64,000 nt of DNA from Melanocharis versteri. Lineage: Eukaryota > Chordata > Aves > Passeriformes > Melanocharitidae. Both the position numbers and the translations under genes were made by a program. The notes under the pieces were generated by a model. That model saw only the letters and a list, made by a program, of their open reading frames with translations, had not been told where the DNA came from and ran no database searches. Below, one piece after another: positions 61,401 to 64,000 of this stretch (position 1 is the stretch's first letter; each line of letters opens with the position of its first letter). The DNA lies in the NCBI GenBank assembly GCA_013397845.1, contig VZTG01006403.1:310001-374000 (forward strand). Direction: 5' to 3'.

Positions 61401-62954
61401 CCTTTAACAGGCTTGAGTGAGTGTTTGTTCTGGAATCAGTTAAGATGCTGGCAGCGAAGGAAGTCTGTGTGCCCTTCTGTCCCTTTTTCACCCCCAAGGT
61501 GGTGAGACAGATATCTTATTAGATCCTCTTTGACTAATAAGTGTGCATGTGCAAGGCACAAACTGACTGGCTAATGACAAAAAGAAAAAAAGGGGAGATT
61601 TTCCCCCCCAATTCCTGAGACTGTGATAGGGGCTCCTTAAGGAAAATGCTCTTTAGAATTCCTTTAAGAAGTATTCATGTCTTTCATCATATGTTTAAGG
61701 GAAAAATGTTTGGAATGTTTTAATCAAACAAATTGCTATGATTTCTGAAGTCTTATTGCAATAATTTTATTTTTCAGATTTAATGGAGAAAATATTGCTA
61801 TTTTTACTTTCTGGTTCCTAAATGGAAGAGCCAACTCAGACCAGCTGGTAGCTTGCATGAGTAAAGACTATTAAATTTGACTTAGGGCTTTAACTGTTGG
61901 AGGCAGTTTGTTCAGTGTGAAGAAAACTATAGAGTGTGGAATGATACTGTATTTGGATCTTATGCTGTGTGTATGAATAAAAGTAATATTGATTCGTTCA
62001 ACAATGTAACATTACCATATGGACCTGGCTGTAAGCATGAGAAGGCCTCAGAGGAACTCCCTACAAATTTAAAGATAAGAAAATGCCTGTTTTTAGAATA
62101 CATATCCTTCAGAGTACAAGTCCAAGTTCTTCGAGCTGCAGTTGCCAGTGTTGCAACATAAATTTCAGTTTTTAGAGTCTTGTTCTACAACCTGGAGAGG
62201 TCACTTCAGCGGATCAGAAAACAAGAAAGCTTTTCCCATTTAGATGAGGACAGCAGGGAGTAATGCTGCTGCTGTTTAAGGAATAGGAGCCTTGCTGTGG
62301 AGTGTATAGGATGTTGCACTCATATACGGGGCTTGAATTCGACCTACACTGATGAAAATCAGTACTTTTCATTTTAAATGCTTCCAGGGTCCTTGTGAAT
62401 GATTAGCTTAATGGTCGGGGATGTAAAAATGTAGCCAGCTGACTGTCTTGGCTTGCAGAGGCTGTTCGTTCTGTTGGCAAAAGAGATTTATAAAAATAAG
62501 GTACATTTATGGAATAATGTATTTATTTATCAAATATATTGTGCTGTCTCTGAAGAAAATATTCCGTTTGATATGTGTCAGTAAGTATTTTAATGATTCG
62601 TTTAATTGTGTAGAGCCTTGTGGACATTTTTATCTGAAGAAATATACGCTCTGATGGTTAAATTATGCATTTGTTAAAACAAAACAAAATGGAAAAGGCC
62701 ACCAAACCTCTAAGTATACCTTTCATGACAGGAAAGAAGCCTCCAAAAAAATTAAAATTAATTTAATAAGGCTGATAATACACTTTAATTGCTATTTGTA
62801 CTGCTGTGTTAAAAAGAATGTGGAGTAGCAAAGGCTTCTCAAATTTCTTGTTTCAGCCTTCTTGGAAATGCTAAGGACATTACTGCCTCTCTCCTGTTCT
62901 TGAGGCTCTGCTCCAACTGAAAAAGTCCAAACCCCTGCAGGTCTTCCCTCCCCT

Positions 62955-63050
62955 TGTGGTTTTGTTGTTGTTGTGGGGGTTTTTTTGGTTGGTTGGTTTT
63001 GTTTTTTGTTTTGGTTTGGGTTTGTTTGTTTGTTTGTGGGTTTTTTTTCT
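62955..63050 (+). repeat. G/T-rich low-complexity tract
   Basis: Almost only G and T over about 95 bases, with GTT, TTGG, TTTG and GGTTT units. The frames translated from it (62954-63160 and 62956-63195) are artefacts of this composition. Confidence 0.9.
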
Positions 63051-64000
63051 ATTTTACGCAGAGCTTCAGAGTGAAAAAAAACCCAACAAGCCCCAAACAT
63101 CAAAACTGTCCTGTGAGTTGGCACATTTTAAAAGTGAACAGGAATATAATTTGCAATTAAGCTTGATTTTGATATGCGCAACAGGACAAGAGTAATTCTT
63201 ATGGCCAAGCTTTAAATATAGTCTGGATATTGTTTAAGTATCAGTTGACTGAAATTAGTTGTAGAAATGAGGAAATATTAGTCTTGGAAAAAGAGAAAAA
63301 TACCAAAATTAAATACCTCCTTTATATAATGAAAATGTACTACAAACAAATGAGTTCAAATACAAAGTAAATAAAATTAATATGGTATTCTGCTGCTGAC
63401 CAGCCCTATATTTGAGATGAATAAATAGGATTTTTTTTAGATGATGAAATGGCAATAAGTAGCTGCTCGGTTTTCACTGAGATACAGGTGGGGATAAAAC
63501 TTGATATTTTATTTTGAAATTATGTTACTCAATTTCTTTGAAGGCAAATTTTTAAAGTTTACATACAGTGGTTCTGCACTTTGGTTTCATAAAATATCCT
63601 TTTACATTTCTTTCTTGATTGCAGAGTGGCAGCACTGGCAACCAACCTTGCTTCTAATAGCTATTCCCTAAACAAAAAAGGGGAGGGGTCAGAAGCATCT
63701 CCTACCAGTTATCTTTATTTTTCTGTGTGGTAATTTGTGTTCTCATTGCTCCTAAAGTCTGATTTCTTCAACCCTGAATTATCAGTAATGGTGGATGGAG
63801 CCCTGGAAGATTCTCTAACTGTACCTTTTTTGCCCCTGTATGTGAAATGTGGGGGACAGACGTGATCCAGAAAATTATTTTAGCTTCTCTTTGAAAGACT
63901 GCACCACACTGCTTTCTTCATTGCCCCACGGCATACTTTGAGTCTTTTTAAACATGAAGGACCCAGCTGAGAATGGAGGTCAGGAGCTGGAAAACTTTTC

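Larger units (their letters stand above)
46081..64000 (+). other. GMDS intron stretch to the window end
   Basis: About 17.9 kb in which I find no exon of GMDS and no transposon I can name. It holds T/G-rich simple sequence (47424-47480, 58446-58474, 62955-63050), a G+C-richer block at 51760-52210, another at 58000-58200, and AT-rich blocks with motif clusters (56590-56930, 59880-59950). A T-box/E-box-like palindrome lies at 60363-60376. Frames up to 131 codons (54047-54442, -) and 128 codons (55950-56336, +) look like chance; the second lies in a pyrimidine-rich stretch that gives a false hydrophobic protein. Confidence 0.65.

Noticed and set aside
62954..63195. Two hydrophobic plus-strand proteins
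   Set aside because: Both are translations of a G/T-rich low-complexity tract.
1..64000. CRISPR arrays, operons, rRNA genes or viral genes
   Set aside because: No regularly spaced repeats, rRNA-like sequence, bacterial gene arrangement or viral protein motif was seen. The sequence is intronic vertebrate DNA throughout.

Overview
This window is vertebrate nuclear DNA, most likely from a passerine bird. It is AT-rich, has no operon-like coding, and holds one clean coding exon with canonical splice sites. Its repeats are CR1 LINE fragments plus one SINE with a tRNA-Ile-like head and a CR1-type tail. That head/tail pairing matches my memory of the passerine family TguSINE1, and it is the main reason for naming songbirds and their relatives.

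The only protein-coding sequence I can support is 3195-3304 on the plus strand. This 110-base exon of GMDS (GDP-mannose 4,6-dehydratase, first step of de novo GDP-fucose synthesis) encodes the NADP-binding stretch that includes GDLTDS and YNLGAQSHVK. Positions 1-3194 are the end of the preceding intron. From 3305 to the end, about 60.7 kb, I see no further GMDS exon, so this is part of one very large intron, as expected for a gene whose mammalian copy spans hundreds of kilobases.

The intron is repeat-poor. Visible elements are a SINE (4841-4981), a CR1 on the minus strand with endonuclease sequence joined to 3'UTR (6796-7545), and short CR1 3' ends at 18904-18979 (+), 20253-20346 (-), 34857-35025 (-) and 45964-46080 (+). 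There is a possible old sauropsid repeat at 21945-22045, several G/T- or A/C-rich low-complexity tracts, and homopolymers. Most other open frames look like chance.

No new gene system is evident. The most useful leads are the order-diagnostic SINE, the internally deleted CR1, a nested palindrome with YY1-like halves (38439-38464), a 13-bp AT-rich hairpin (37396-37446), the weak acceptor of the GMDS exon, and several non-repetitive AT-rich blocks with transcription-factor-like motifs. Those blocks could be conserved enhancers, because GMDS lies next to FOXC1, FOXF2 and FOXQ1 in tetrapods. That role is inference and needs alignment.
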